A stretch of DNA of 18,150 bases from JANXLS01 sp038227045 (GTDB lineage Bacteria > Planctomycetota > SZUA-567 > H5-PLA8), in assembly GCA_038227045.1 (NCBI GenBank), contig JBBRQD010000105.1, forward strand, positions 1 to 18,150, written 5' to 3'. Positions 1-6,300 of the stretch are shown piece after piece. Position 1 is the stretch's first letter. Every line of letters begins with the position of its first letter. The position numbers and the translations under genes were made by a program. Under the pieces are notes generated by a model, which did no database searches, was not told where the DNA came from, and worked only from the letters and a program-made list of their open reading frames with translations.

Positions 1-60
1 CAACTGCTCGATCCGCGCGTTCAGCCTGGCAATGTCCTCTTGATAGCTTCGCTCGTCCAT
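1..60 (-). CDS. 5' end of an unrecognised gene, cut by the window edge
   Basis: On the minus strand an ATG at 60-58 opens a frame that runs without a stop to base 1 (20 codons, beginning MDERSYQEDIARLNAR). The residues are charged and end in a heptad-like pattern (IARLNARIEQL), which suggests the start of an N-terminal coiled coil. Such a start is found in IS66-type transposases among many other proteins, so that is only a thought. There is no clear ribosome binding site, and the same frame is open upstream to a TGA near 114-112, so the start is uncertain. The function cannot be told from 20 residues. Confidence 0.35.
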   Translation of the reverse strand, partial: MDERSYQEDIARLNARIEQL

Positions 61-880
61 GCCAATATCATCGGACCACGGGCGCAGAAAAATAGTGAAA
101 AGTGGATGGGGTCAAATTAATAACACGGTAATCAGTTACAAATAAAGTAGATTTGAGAGATTCTAAAAATAGGACACCTATATATACGACGACTGCGGGT
201 CAATTAAATGACTGCTAAAAATAAGTACATTATAACCGCCGGAATCAGCCCATTGTATTTCGTACAACACACATAGACGAAATGAGTTGTCGAATGATTG
301 AGCGATTCAAGCCATGGCGAATCTATCCTCCTCTTAATTAGACGTTTCTATTTCAAGCGCTACCAAAAAAAGTCACTCCAATTCGTCACTTCGTGCAAAT
401 AACGTCATATTTGTGTATCGTATGGCCACAATTCAAGCCGGAATACCTCAACTTGTGCACACTGTGCAAACAAAAGGCCACCAAACCACGAGCGCGACTG
501 ACTTTAGAATAGTACCGCGTGCACTAGTGCCTGACCATCGAAAGAACCCCGTATTTTCTAATAGGGTAAAACCCTTAGTTCTCTGGACGCGCACTCTAGG
601 CACCGTCGTTGATCTATTAGAATGCCCAAATTCCACTCAGCACTACATGAATGTCACGAAACGCCGAAAGGTTTCAATAATAATGTCCGAAGACATTATT
701 TTTATCGAGCATCTTCGTGTTGCTCAAGTTAATTCTGTCAAGTACGTTTTACAGACTTATAATGGCACAGCGAAGGATTTCAATAAAAATGTTAGAAAAA
801 CATTGCTAAATATTCAGAAATTGATAACCTTCGCGCCTGGAGTTGGTTGCAACCTTACGTCCTTATGAGAGGGAGATATA
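61..880. other. AT-rich region without a convincing gene
   Basis: This 820-base stretch is visibly richer in A and T than the rest of the window and has many stops in all frames. The longest frame (413-868, plus, GTG start, 151 codons) has no ribosome binding site, no recognisable domain and an unlikely composition, so it is not called. Small palindromes occur, for example GCACTAGTGC at 521-530. The TGGGGTCAAATT at 107-118 resembles the GGGGTCAAATT ends seen beside REP-type elements, but no partner arm was found. The last bases (868-876, GAGAGGGAG) are the ribosome binding site of the gene at 881. The region may be decayed or acquired DNA, or an unusually long leader. Confidence 0.5.
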
Positions 881-1672
881 ATGTATAAGTTATTAATACT
901 GTTTATTGTCGCGGTATCTTCAATGACCATCTTGCAAGTTCCGGCATGCTTCGCCGTGGAAGATAAAGCGCCAGTCAAGACGGAACCAGTCTTGGACGAT
1001 GCCACAGCCAAGAAAGTGTTCGAAGAGAACTATGAGGCAGGGGCGATGGCGGCTTCTGAAAAGAAATGGGATCTGGCGCAGAAGAGATTGACCGATGCGC
1101 TGAAAGCGTTGGGCGAACGGACCCACGCCAACAAGTCCGCCGCATCTGTGTTGCTCACCAAAGCGCAGAAAGCGTTTTACAAGGACGACGCGCTCAACAC
1201 TGCGAACGAACTCAAGCGTTTCAAGCAATGGGCCGAAGCCGAAGAAGCCTATCGCCTGGTGATCAACGTCACGGGCGAAACCGAATCGCTCAAGAAGAGC
1301 ATTGAAATCTGCCGCGAAAATCTGGAAGCCGAAAACGAAGGGCTGAAGCTCGCGCACGACTTGTTCAAGGCCAAGAAGTGGCAGCAATCGATCGACGCCT
1401 ACAATAAGGCCGCTGAAACGCTCGGCACGCTGCGCCCGATCCGCGAGGGGATCAACGATGCGAAACTGCTCATCGAAGCCGACGCGCTGATGCAAAAAGC
1501 GCCCGAGCTGCTGGCGAAGAAGGATTGGGAAGACGCGTTCAACGCGTATAGCCGCGTGCGCCAGATTCTGGGTGAGACCGCCGAAGTCAAGAAAGGCATC
1601 GCCGCGGCCCAAGCCGGTTATGCCGAAGACCACAAGCCAATCGGTCCGGTCGATAAGCCGAAGAATCCGTAA
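881..1672 (+). CDS. Secreted protein with four TPR-like 50-residue repeats
   Basis: The 263-residue product starts with a hydrophobic signal segment (residues 1-25, likely cut after CFA), so it acts outside the cytoplasm. The mature part is almost all helical and holds four tandem units starting at K[KQD]W, with tryptophans at residues 63, 117, 167 and 216 (spacing 54, 50, 49). Each has the form W..A..AY......LG, as in TPR-type helix-turn-helix repeats. TPR proteins usually act as scaffolds for protein contacts; no partner can be named. The C-terminus is a short proline- and lysine-rich tail. The start is well fixed by GAGAGGGAG at 868-876. The gene stands alone, followed by an inverted repeat. 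The precise family is not recognised. Confidence 0.75.
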   Translation: MYKLLILFIVAVSSMTILQVPACFAVEDKAPVKTEPVLDDATAKKVFEENYEAGAMAASEKKWDLAQKRLTDALKALGERTHANKSAASVLLTKAQKAFYKDDALNTANELKRFKQWAEAEEAYRLVINVTGETESLKKSIEICRENLEAENEGLKLAHDLFKAKKWQQSIDAYNKAAETLGTLRPIREGINDAKLLIEADALMQKAPELLAKKDWEDAFNAYSRVRQILGETAEVKKGIAAAQAGYAEDHKPIGPVDKPKNP

Positions 1673-1765
1673 GAATGCAGCCTGCACCACAATTATTTTT
1701 GCGATGGGCCGCCGCCAGCGCACATTCGCTGCGAGAGATCATTGAACGGATTGACGTTTGAGGTC

Positions 1766-1807
1766 AGGGGACAGACACGAAATAAATTTGATCCGTGTCT
1801 GTCCCCT
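1766..1807. repeat. REP-like inverted repeat, 14-base perfect arms
   Basis: Arms 1766-1779 (AGGGGACAGACACG) and 1794-1807 (CGTGTCTGTCCCCT) are perfect reverse complements around a 14-base AT-rich spacer. From memory, elements beginning GGGGACAGACACG recur in many bacterial genomes, often near small Y1-type (RAYT) transposases; no transposase is present here. It lies between a plus-strand and a minus-strand gene end (convergent), so it could also help terminate transcription, but there is no U-run directly after the stem. Confidence 0.75.
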
Positions 1808-1824
1808 TTACCAAAATCAACCCC

Positions 1825-2205
1825 CTACTCCATGCTATAGAAAAACTCCTCCTGAACAATCTTTCCATCCTTAACCGTATAGAGCGCCGCCTCATCAAGC
1901 TTCATCCGCTTTCCGGCCATGGGGCCGGCCTTGGCGGTGACATCGTAGCTGAAGCGCACGATAAACCGGTCGCCGTGCGGCCAGGGGCCTTCGGCTTTCG
2001 AACTGTGAATTTCGTGGTTGTTAAACCACCACTCCGCCTTCCCCTTCACTGCCGCAAGGCCCTCCATCCGCGCGGGCATCGCCGGCGACGACATCGCTTC
2101 GATGCTCACAATGGACGGGCTATACAGCGTCTCCAGCGCCTCCCGTTCCTTGCTCTGCTGGCACAGTTCAACCAATTTTTTACCGACCGCAAGTGTGCTG
2201 TTCAT
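1825..2205 (-). CDS. SnoaL-like / NTF2-like domain protein
   Basis: This 126-residue protein is one complete SnoaL/NTF2-type alpha+beta cone. An N-terminal helix (VGKKLVELCQQSKEREALE) leads to the LYSPSIVSIEA strand, a central region with K..WWFNNHEIHS, and the strands GDRFIVRFSYDVT, KLDEAALYTVKDGKI and a closing VQEEFFYSM. Members of this fold include small isomerases, hydrolases and many proteins of unknown substrate; the uncharacterised SnoaL-like group fits best. No signal peptide is visible, so it is probably cytoplasmic. An AGGA lies about 10 bases before the ATG. It diverges from the SGNH hydrolase gene at 2400, with 194 bases between. The fold call is fairly safe, the substrate unknown. 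Confidence 0.8.
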   Translation of the reverse strand: MNSTLAVGKKLVELCQQSKEREALETLYSPSIVSIEAMSSPAMPARMEGLAAVKGKAEWWFNNHEIHSSKAEGPWPHGDRFIVRFSYDVTAKAGPMAGKRMKLDEAALYTVKDGKIVQEEFFYSME

Positions 2206-2399
2206 GGGTTGAGTATCCTAATGAGAGAGGACAAAAAAAGCACGGCGTTCAACGCCGCCGTCAACCTCGGCAGAATAAGCCGCCGTCCCCAAAAATCAAT
2301 TCACAGTTTCCCTTGGTGGCGCGCTCCGAAATTGCGAACGACCACAGCCCAGCGGTGTAATCCATTGCATCGAAAAATCATTCACCCGAGGCCGTAATT
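2206..2399. other. Divergent intergenic region
   Basis: This gap separates the divergent SnoaL-like and SGNH-hydrolase genes and must hold both promoters. A 7-base-arm palindrome CGGCGTTCAACGCCG lies near 2244-2258 and could be an operator or only a chance hairpin. GAGG near 2389-2392 is a plausible ribosome binding site for the start at 2400. No clear -35/-10 pair was identified. Confidence 0.3.
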
Positions 2400-3179
2400 A
2401 TGTCGTATGCAGTTGTCCATTCCACGCTCCTTCCCAAACGCGTGGCCTGTCTTGCGCTTGCGCTTTTTGCGTTGAACGCCTGTTCGGCCGACCGCGATCC
2501 TAAAAAGTTGAATGTTCTCTTTATCGGCAACAGCCTCACCAGCACCAACAATCTGCCGGGCATGATCGCCGGAATGGCGGCGGCGTCCGGACGCGAACTG
2601 AACTTTTTTACGCATCTTGTCGGCGGCGCAACTCTGAAAAAGCATTGGGACGACGGCAAGGCGCTCGCCAAGATTCAGGCCAAAATCGAGGACGGGCATT
2701 TGGATTTTGTCGTACTTCAGGATCTCAGCAGAGAGGCGTACAAGGATCGCGAGGCGATGGATCGGTACGTACAGCTTTTCGACGCGGAGATTCGCAAAAC
2801 CGGAGCGCGGACGATGCTGTACATGACATGGGCGCTCGAAAACGCGCCGGATGAATTTCCGAAAATCGAGGAGGCGTATACGTCTCTCGCCAAAAAGTTG
2901 CATGCGCAGCTCGTTTCCGCCGGCGCCGCGTGGCACGCGATCACGAGCGTGCCGGGCAAACCCGCCTTCGAGCTGTACGTCGCCGACCACAAGCACCCCA
3001 GGCCAATCGGTTCCTACTTGACGGCGTGCGTCTTCTATCGCGCCCTATTCGGAGCCCCAAGCGAAGGACTTCCCTGCCGCATTGAGTGGAAGACAAAAGT
3101 GCTGGCCGACCTGTCGAAAGAAGATGCGTCCGCCTTGCAGAAAATCGCCGATAAAACGCCGTTGGTCGCATCCGAATGA
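2400..3179 (+). CDS. SGNH-fold hydrolase, probable lipoprotein
   Basis: The 259-residue protein carries the SGNH/GDSL blocks: GNSLT (residues 43-47, nucleophile Ser45), GGATL (75-79, block II glycine), a VVLQDLS strand (104-110), and the C-terminal D196-H-K-H199-P pair for the catalytic Asp and His. The family cleaves esters or acetyl groups on carbohydrates, lipids or small esters; the DxxHP version followed by GSYL.A resembles the poorly characterised SGNH set of environmental bacteria. The N-terminus is hydrophobic and ends in LNAC at residues 25-28, a reasonable lipobox, which suggests anchoring at the membrane. A carbohydrate esterase role is inference. It is followed by the 3189-3280 inverted repeat. 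Confidence 0.8.
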   Translation: MSYAVVHSTLLPKRVACLALALFALNACSADRDPKKLNVLFIGNSLTSTNNLPGMIAGMAAASGRELNFFTHLVGGATLKKHWDDGKALAKIQAKIEDGHLDFVVLQDLSREAYKDREAMDRYVQLFDAEIRKTGARTMLYMTWALENAPDEFPKIEEAYTSLAKKLHAQLVSAGAAWHAITSVPGKPAFELYVADHKHPRPIGSYLTACVFYRALFGAPSEGLPCRIEWKTKVLADLSKEDASALQKIADKTPLVASE

Positions 3180-3188
3180 ATTACCACC

Positions 3189-3280
3189 GGGTGCCAAGGA
3201 GCAGTACCCTGCTCCTTGCTGATGCGCACTGTAATTACAATGATTCACAGCACGGAGCAGAGTATTGCTCCGTGGCACCC
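3189..3280. repeat. Imperfect 33-base inverted repeat, each arm a hairpin
   Basis: Arms 3189-3221 and 3248-3280 are reverse complements at 29 of 33 positions. Each arm also folds on itself: 3196-3203 pairs with 3210-3217 around loop GTACCC, and 3252-3259 pairs with 3266-3273 around loop GAGTAT (ATACTC on the other strand). Two of the four differences between arms fall on opposite sides of the small stem and turn an A-T pair into a C-G pair, so the hairpin is kept. It separates the SGNH hydrolase from the serine hydrolase. It is probably a non-autonomous mobile or REP-type element and could also act as a transcription attenuator. Confidence 0.85.
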
Positions 3281-3328
3281 TTTTAGCGCCCTTGCAATCT
3301 GTTTCGTTACCATCTTAAAGGTTTAGAC

Positions 3329-4813
3329 ATGAACTCAAAAATTCTCCTACTCGTTACATTGGCCATCCTACTTAATCTGGCCTGCCTCGGCGCCGATCTG
3401 CCCCGCAGCACACCCGAAGCCCAGGGCATCTCCTCCGCCGTCATCAACGAATTCATCGAAGCCGCCGACAAGCAAATCGTCTCGATGCACAGTTTCATGC
3501 TCGTGCGCCACGGGCATGTCATCGCGGAAGGGTGGTGGACTCCCTATTCGGCCGAGACTCCGCATGTGCTCTTTTCGTTGAGTAAAAGCTTTACCTCCAC
3601 CGCGGTGGGGCTGGCCATTTCGGAAGGCAAGTTTAGCGTGGACGACGAAGTCCTGAAATTCTTTCCGGACGACGCACCCGCCGAGCCGTCCAAGAATCTC
3701 AAAGCGATGCGTGTGCGCGATCTGCTCTGCATGTCCGTCGGCCACGAAATCGAAATCAAATTCCCCGACATGAAGACTACGCTGCCGTGGACAAAAGTAT
3801 TCCTCGCGCACCCGGTCCCCTTCAAGCCCGGCACGCGTTTTCTCTACAACACGCCGGGCACGTACATGCAGTCCGCGATCGTCCAGAAAGTAACCGGGCA
3901 GCCGATCCTCGAGTACCTGCGCCCGCGCATTTTTGAGCCGCTGGGAATCGCGAATCCGACGTGGGCAAGCAGTCCGCAGGGCGTCAACTTCGGCGGCTGG
4001 GGGCTGAATATCCGCACCGAAGACATCGCCAAATTCGGCCAGCTTTATCTGCAAAAAGGCCAATGGAACGGCAAGCAACTGGTCCCGGCGTCCTGGGTCG
4101 CAGCCGCCACCGCGCGGCAGACGTCAAACGGCAGCGATCCGAAGAGCGATTGGGATCAAGGCTACGGTTACCAATTCTGGCGCTGCCAGCACGGAGCCTT
4201 CCGGGGCGACGGTGCGTATGGCCAGTACTGCATCGTCATGCCGGAGCAGGACACGGTCATCGCGATCACGAGCGGCATCAAAAATATGCAGACGCCGCTG
4301 GATATGATCTGGGACAAGCTGCTGCCGGCAATGCAACCCGCGCCGCTGCCGGAGAACAAGGACGCGCACAGCCAGCTTCAAAAAACGCTCGCGGCTCTTA
4401 CCCTCCCGAAACCCGAAGGCGCCGCCGCGCCGCCATCGGCTTCGGCAATAGTTGGCAAGGAATATCATTTACCCGATAACAAGGATAAGCTCGAATCCAT
4501 CAAGCTGGAAGTCGATCCCAAGGACAATACCACCGCGCTCGTGCTGCATGTCAATGGAGCGATCCATCGGATCGTTTGTGGAAATGGCGCATGGCAGAAA
4601 GGTCGCCTCGCTTACGGGTCGTTCGCCGAACAACCCGTGGCGGCCAGTGGCGCGTGGAGCGCGGAAGGGACGTATACCGTGCGGCTCTGTTTCTACGAAA
4701 CCGCCGCGAATATCACGGTTAGCCTCAAACTCGCCGGCGACGAGTTGCTCTACGACGCTGATTTCCATCCCAACGGCGGAAAGCAACCCCAATTAAAGGG
4801 ACAATTGAAATAG
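3329..4813 (+). CDS. Exported beta-lactamase-fold serine hydrolase
   Basis: The 494-residue protein starts with a signal peptide (residues 1-22, LGA cut). The beta-lactamase / class C-like fold (Pfam Beta-lactamase type) follows from about 25 to 345. The SxxK motif is S83-L-S-K86, the tyrosine motif is Y173-N-T, and the third motif is the GDGAYGQ stretch (293-299) where penicillin-binding relatives have KTG or HxG. The sequence YNTPGTYMQSAIVQKVTGQ is typical of family S12 esterases and peptidases rather than antibiotic-resistance enzymes. Residues about 370-494 form a separate beta-rich C-terminal domain of unknown role. AAAGG at 3316-3320 precedes the start. The stop codon faces that of the NIPSNAP gene across 4 bases, inside a palindrome (4807-4824). 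Substrate unknown; a cell-envelope or ester substrate is likely. Confidence 0.85.
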   Translation: MNSKILLLVTLAILLNLACLGADLPRSTPEAQGISSAVINEFIEAADKQIVSMHSFMLVRHGHVIAEGWWTPYSAETPHVLFSLSKSFTSTAVGLAISEGKFSVDDEVLKFFPDDAPAEPSKNLKAMRVRDLLCMSVGHEIEIKFPDMKTTLPWTKVFLAHPVPFKPGTRFLYNTPGTYMQSAIVQKVTGQPILEYLRPRIFEPLGIANPTWASSPQGVNFGGWGLNIRTEDIAKFGQLYLQKGQWNGKQLVPASWVAAATARQTSNGSDPKSDWDQGYGYQFWRCQHGAFRGDGAYGQYCIVMPEQDTVIAITSGIKNMQTPLDMIWDKLLPAMQPAPLPENKDAHSQLQKTLAALTLPKPEGAAAPPSASAIVGKEYHLPDNKDKLESIKLEVDPKDNTTALVLHVNGAIHRIVCGNGAWQKGRLAYGSFAEQPVAASGAWSAEGTYTVRLCFYETAANITVSLKLAGDELLYDADFHPNGGKQPQLKGQLK

Positions 4814-4824
4814 CCAGCTATTTC
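4807..4824. repeat. Short palindrome spanning two convergent stop codons
   Basis: GAAATAGC (4807-4814) and GCTATTTC (4817-4824) are perfect inverted arms around CA. The plus-strand TAG (4811-4813) and the minus-strand TAG (4820-4818) lie inside the two arms. There is no T-run, so it is at best a weak bidirectional terminator; it may simply follow from two genes both ending in K-stop. Confidence 0.4.
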
Positions 4825-5600
4825 GTGGGCGAATAATCCGTCGGAGCCATGAAGACCGATTTGACGCCGTCTTTTTCAGTCAGTGAACCGCCGGCTGCTT
4901 TTTCGGACGCGTCTTTTGCCGCGACCCAAATCGGATCAGCGCGGAATGCTTTGAAGCTCTCTTCCGCCGCTTGTTTGGACTTATGCGCAAGCAGATAAAC
5001 CAGCGTAGTCTCCGCGCCGGGCTGCTTTTCGTCGAGGTTCCAATAGCCGAAGTTCGTCATGCCGTGCTTGGTGAACAGCGCAATCGTGTGGTCGCGGAAG
5101 CGCGCGTTGATATTGACGAGATTGTTGGGCGTGCTGGTGTACGTGCGCAGCTCGAAGACGCGCGCTTCTTTATCCGCGCCCGGCTTGATCTCCGGCGTGT
5201 AGTTGGTCGCATGCAGAAACGTCTGATCGGCCTTGGTGACAAGTTTGCCGTCCGCCTCGGACGCGGCGAACGCGGCCTTCCAGTCGGGGTCGTCCTTGAA
5301 GGCCTTCCAGGACGTTTCGCGCGCTTCGCGGCTGGGGTAGGCGAGGATGTAATAAAGGAGTCGATCCGGATTCTCGAGCGGCATCCAATATCCAATGTTC
5401 GTGATGCCGTGCTTCTCGAAAAGCTTCAACGTGTGATCGCGAAAGCGCGCGTTCAAGGCGTCGAGCTTGCCTTCGGCCGCATGATAGACGCGCATTTCAA
5501 AGCAGCGCGTATCCTTCGCCGCATCCTCGGCCTTCAATTGGGAAAACGCGCAAACAAATAAAACCGCGCACACGGCAATCGGCGAAAAAGAATAATGCAT
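4818..5600 (-). CDS. Secreted tandem NIPSNAP-family protein
   Basis: The 260-residue protein has a signal peptide (1-24, cut after LKA) and two NIPSNAP domains (about 33-137 and 147-258). The duplicated core is easy to see: residues 51-72 and 166-187 share ARFRDHT..LF.KHG.TN.GYW, and each domain begins with FE[ML]R.Y. NIPSNAP is a ferredoxin-like dimeric barrel fold. In bacteria its members are mostly of unknown function and often occur beside sugar oxidoreductases and exported hydrolases in planctomycete-like genomes, which fits this window. A fused pair would form one dimeric barrel in a single chain. It is read after, but separated from, the cold-shock gene by a terminator at 5676-5702. 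Confidence 0.85.
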   Translation of the reverse strand: MHYSFSPIAVCAVLFVCAFSQLKAEDAAKDTRCFEMRVYHAAEGKLDALNARFRDHTLKLFEKHGITNIGYWMPLENPDRLLYYILAYPSREARETSWKAFKDDPDWKAAFAASEADGKLVTKADQTFLHATNYTPEIKPGADKEARVFELRTYTSTPNNLVNINARFRDHTIALFTKHGMTNFGYWNLDEKQPGAETTLVYLLAHKSKQAAEESFKAFRADPIWVAAKDASEKAAGGSLTEKDGVKSVFMAPTDYSPTK

Positions 5601-5646
5601 GAATGAGTTCCAGGCGATGAGTAGAATGGACAGGAGACGTGCGGAG

Positions 5647-5652
5647 AGTATA
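5647..5652 (-). promoter_or_regulatory. Possible -10 element of the NIPSNAP gene
   Basis: On the minus strand TATACT (5652-5647) lies about 46 bases before the NIPSNAP start and just after the terminator of the upstream gene. A good -35 is missing (the best is TTTAAC 16 bases further up), so the call rests on the -10 and position only. Confidence 0.3.
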
Positions 5653-5675
5653 ACAAGAAACGAGCAATGTTAAAT

Positions 5676-5702
5676 AAAAAAAGGCGCCCAGAGGGCGCCT
5701 TT
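5676..5702 (-). terminator. Intrinsic terminator of the cold-shock gene
   Basis: Read on the minus strand, AAAGGCGCCC and its complement (5702-5693 and 5689-5680) form a 10-base stem with a 3-base loop, followed by a run of T. It starts 26 bases after the cold-shock stop codon and separates that gene from the NIPSNAP gene. It is the clearest intrinsic terminator in the window. Confidence 0.85.
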
Positions 5703-5728
5703 CGGATTTCTTGTTCAGTGGGAAATTC

Positions 5729-5935
5729 TTACTTGATGGGGCGCACTTTCGTGGCCTTGGGACCCTTGGTATCCTGGATCGCCTCGTATTCCACTGCCTG
5801 GCCTTCAGACAGCGAGCGGTAACCGTCCGCCTGAATTTCGCTGTGGTGGCAGAACAAATCCTTGCCGCCTTCGTCCGGAGTTATGAACCCAAACCCCTTT
5901 TGATCGTTGAACCACTTGACTTTACCCGTCGACAT
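5729..5935 (-). CDS. csp: Cold-shock protein (CspA family)
   Basis: A single cold-shock domain of 68 residues: STGKVKWFND at the start, RNP1 as KGFGFI (residues 13-18) and RNP2 as LFCHHS (27-32). These bind single-stranded RNA and DNA, and the family melts RNA secondary structure. The frame is open 11 codons further upstream, but the ATG at 5935 is preferred because AAGGAG lies 6-7 bases before it and family members start MSTGKVKWF or similar. RNP2 has Cys29 where Val is usual; the HHSEIQ form occurs outside enterobacteria. A leader of about 75 bases or more, candidate promoters near 6014-6041 and 6129-6157, and the dedicated terminator suggest a single-gene unit. Confidence 0.95.
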   Translation of the reverse strand: MSTGKVKWFNDQKGFGFITPDEGGKDLFCHHSEIQADGYRSLSEGQAVEYEAIQDTKGPKATKVRPIK

Positions 5936-6013
5936 CGCTTGCTCCTTCACTTCACCTAGCTCGGCCACATACCGTCCACATTGGCCGATCTGTTTGGAGC
6001 TTTATTAATTAGT

Positions 6014-6041
6014 AGGATAACTGCATTCCAAATTTTGGCAA
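6014..6041 (-). promoter_or_regulatory. Candidate promoter of the cold-shock gene
   Basis: On the minus strand TTGCCA (6041-6036) and TATCCT (6019-6014) are spaced by 16 bases, giving a leader of about 70-75 bases to the ATG at 5935. A second candidate lies upstream: TTGACC (6157-6152) and TTATGA (6134-6129), 17 bases apart in a very AT-rich tract; it would give a leader near 190 bases. Either could be used. Confidence 0.4.
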
Positions 6042-6203
6042 CTGGATTATGGCAATTTTCTTTATCAATCGGCGCTTCACGCGCGTCCAGTCTAACTTTC
6101 TCATGGGAAAAGGCAGGTATCGATTTCTTCATAAAAAATTTAATTTTTATCGGTCAATGCCGCGATTTGCGCCACATTCCCGCTTGAATTCAATGCGCTA
6201 ATC

Positions 6204-6278
6204 AATCGCGAATGGACGCAAATACCGCAGATGAACGCAGCTAAATCGTATTTGCTTAATTCGCGTTCATCCGCGATT
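6204..6278. repeat. Inverted repeat of the GCGGATGAACGC type
   Basis: Arms 6204-6223 and 6259-6278 are reverse complements at 17 of 20 positions (core AATCGCGRATGRACGC). The spacer holds another copy of the core (GCAGATGAACGCAG, 6227-6240). A related element is at 12098-12165. From memory, repeats built from TGCGTTCATCTGCG-like units are common between genes in many environmental bacteria. It sits between the amylase-like gene and the cold-shock gene, about 45 bases beyond the upstream cold-shock promoter candidate. Confidence 0.75.
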
Positions 6279-6300
6279 AAGCAGACTGTGAAAACGAGGG

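Noticed and set aside
413..868. Open frame of 151 codons upstream of the TPR-like gene
   Set aside because: GTG start without ribosome binding site, no domain recognised, AT-rich sequence with atypical amino-acid make-up; its stop merely abuts the ribosome binding site of the next gene.
920..1723. Long minus-strand frame of 267 codons
   Set aside because: It is the antisense shadow of the TPR-like gene, which has signal peptide, repeats and a strong ribosome binding site.
1795..2397. Plus-strand frame of 200 codons opposite the SnoaL-like gene
   Set aside because: Starts inside the inverted repeat and overlaps a gene with a clear fold on the other strand; the translation shows no domain.
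3189..3280. CRISPR-like or riboswitch reading of the paired hairpins
   Set aside because: Arms are inverted, not direct repeats with spacers, and no known aptamer motif is seen.
3368..4078. Minus-strand frame of 236 codons inside the serine hydrolase
   Set aside because: Histidine- and arginine-rich shadow of a gene with intact catalytic motifs.
5981..6187. Plus-strand frame of 68 codons upstream of the cold-shock gene
   Set aside because: Lies over the candidate cold-shock promoters, no ribosome binding site, no similarity noted.
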